32,616 bases of DNA from Plicaturopsis crispa FD-325 SS-3. Its lineage: Eukaryota > Basidiomycota > Agaricomycetes > Amylocorticiales > Amylocorticiaceae. The notes beneath the pieces were generated by a model. That model did no database searches, was not told the DNA's origin, and saw only the letters and a program-made list of their open reading frames with translations. Where the stretch lies: assembly GCA_000827205.1 (NCBI GenBank), contig KN832555.1:884837-917452 (forward strand). Reading direction: 5' to 3'. Made by a program: the position numbers and the translations under genes. Positions 32,564 to 32,616 of the stretch are shown here, one piece after another; the first letter of the stretch is position 1, and every line of letters starts with the position of its first letter.

Positions 32564-32616
32564 CCATGATAGTATTTATCAAAACAACCATGGACACCTT
32601 GCTTGACAACATGTTT

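Larger units (their letters stand above)
31840..32616. other. Non-coding repeat-rich right end of the window
   Basis: 777 bases. The open frames on both strands are short and carry no domain. The stretch contains a 32-bp palindrome, further exact copies of TTATCGAACACTGG and poly-A-rich segments that partly repeat each other (entries below). It is most simply read as the P450 3' flank followed by a small transposable element or repeat cluster that may extend beyond the window. Confidence 0.6.

Noticed and set aside
1-32616. CRISPR arrays, prokaryotic operons or a biosynthetic gene cluster
   Set aside because: No regularly spaced repeats occur. The genes are intron-rich and functionally unrelated housekeeping and secretory genes, and the single P450 has no neighbouring synthase, transporter or regulator.

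Overview
This window looks like nuclear DNA of a filamentous basidiomycete, most likely a wood- or litter-decaying agaricomycete. Protein-coding genes are dense and cut by many short introns, nearly all about 45-65 nt with GT..AG ends. There is a CYP63-like P450, a GPI-type GH72 cell-wall enzyme, an F-box/LRR-type fragment and the tail of a Ty1/copia retrotransposon. No tRNA, rRNA, CRISPR or prokaryotic-type operon was seen. All gene models below were joined by hand from conserved protein motifs and splice sites; no transcript data were used.

Left edge (1-3020): the last 50 codons of a copia polyprotein, an LTR-like and repeat-bearing stretch, a 5'-truncated-looking F-box/LRR-type gene (644-1738), and about 1.3 kb with no convincing gene. 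Core housekeeping block, plus strand (3021-9304): 6-phosphogluconate dehydrogenase (NADPH, pentose phosphate pathway), an ASNSD1-type asparagine-synthetase-like protein, and prohibitin-1 of the mitochondrial inner membrane. Then come a secreted type-B carboxylesterase/lipase (10068-12327) and a three-RRM Pub1/TIA-1-like protein (13204-14751), facing a minus-strand NAD(P)-binding Rossmann protein (15294-16213). Next are a GH72 beta-1,3-glucanosyltransferase (17096-19090) and an RRM plus zinc-knuckle SR-like splicing protein (19368-21401).

Right half: an unrecognised small nuclear-looking protein (minus, 22197-22928) shares a 157-bp promoter with Mediator subunit MED6 (plus, 23086-24285). AP-3 sigma (minus, 24644-25404) and an Ecdysoneless/SGT1 family protein (minus, 25711-28846) follow. 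The latter diverges from a CYP63-like P450 (plus, 29432-31839). The right end (31944-32616) is a non-coding repeat cluster with 17-bp terminal inverted repeats, possibly a MITE or the edge of a pogo-like DNA transposon.

The genes do not form an obvious pathway cluster. The most distinctive signals are structural. Very small internal exons (8, 12, 13, 18, 19, 21, 22 and 24 nt) occur in five genes. There are two GC-AG introns, a perfect 17-bp inverted repeat 73 nt upstream of the ASNSD1-like start codon, and competing stems around that gene's first 3' splice site. The only long intron (251 nt) is in the SR-like splicing factor gene. I do not see a clearly new multi-gene system.
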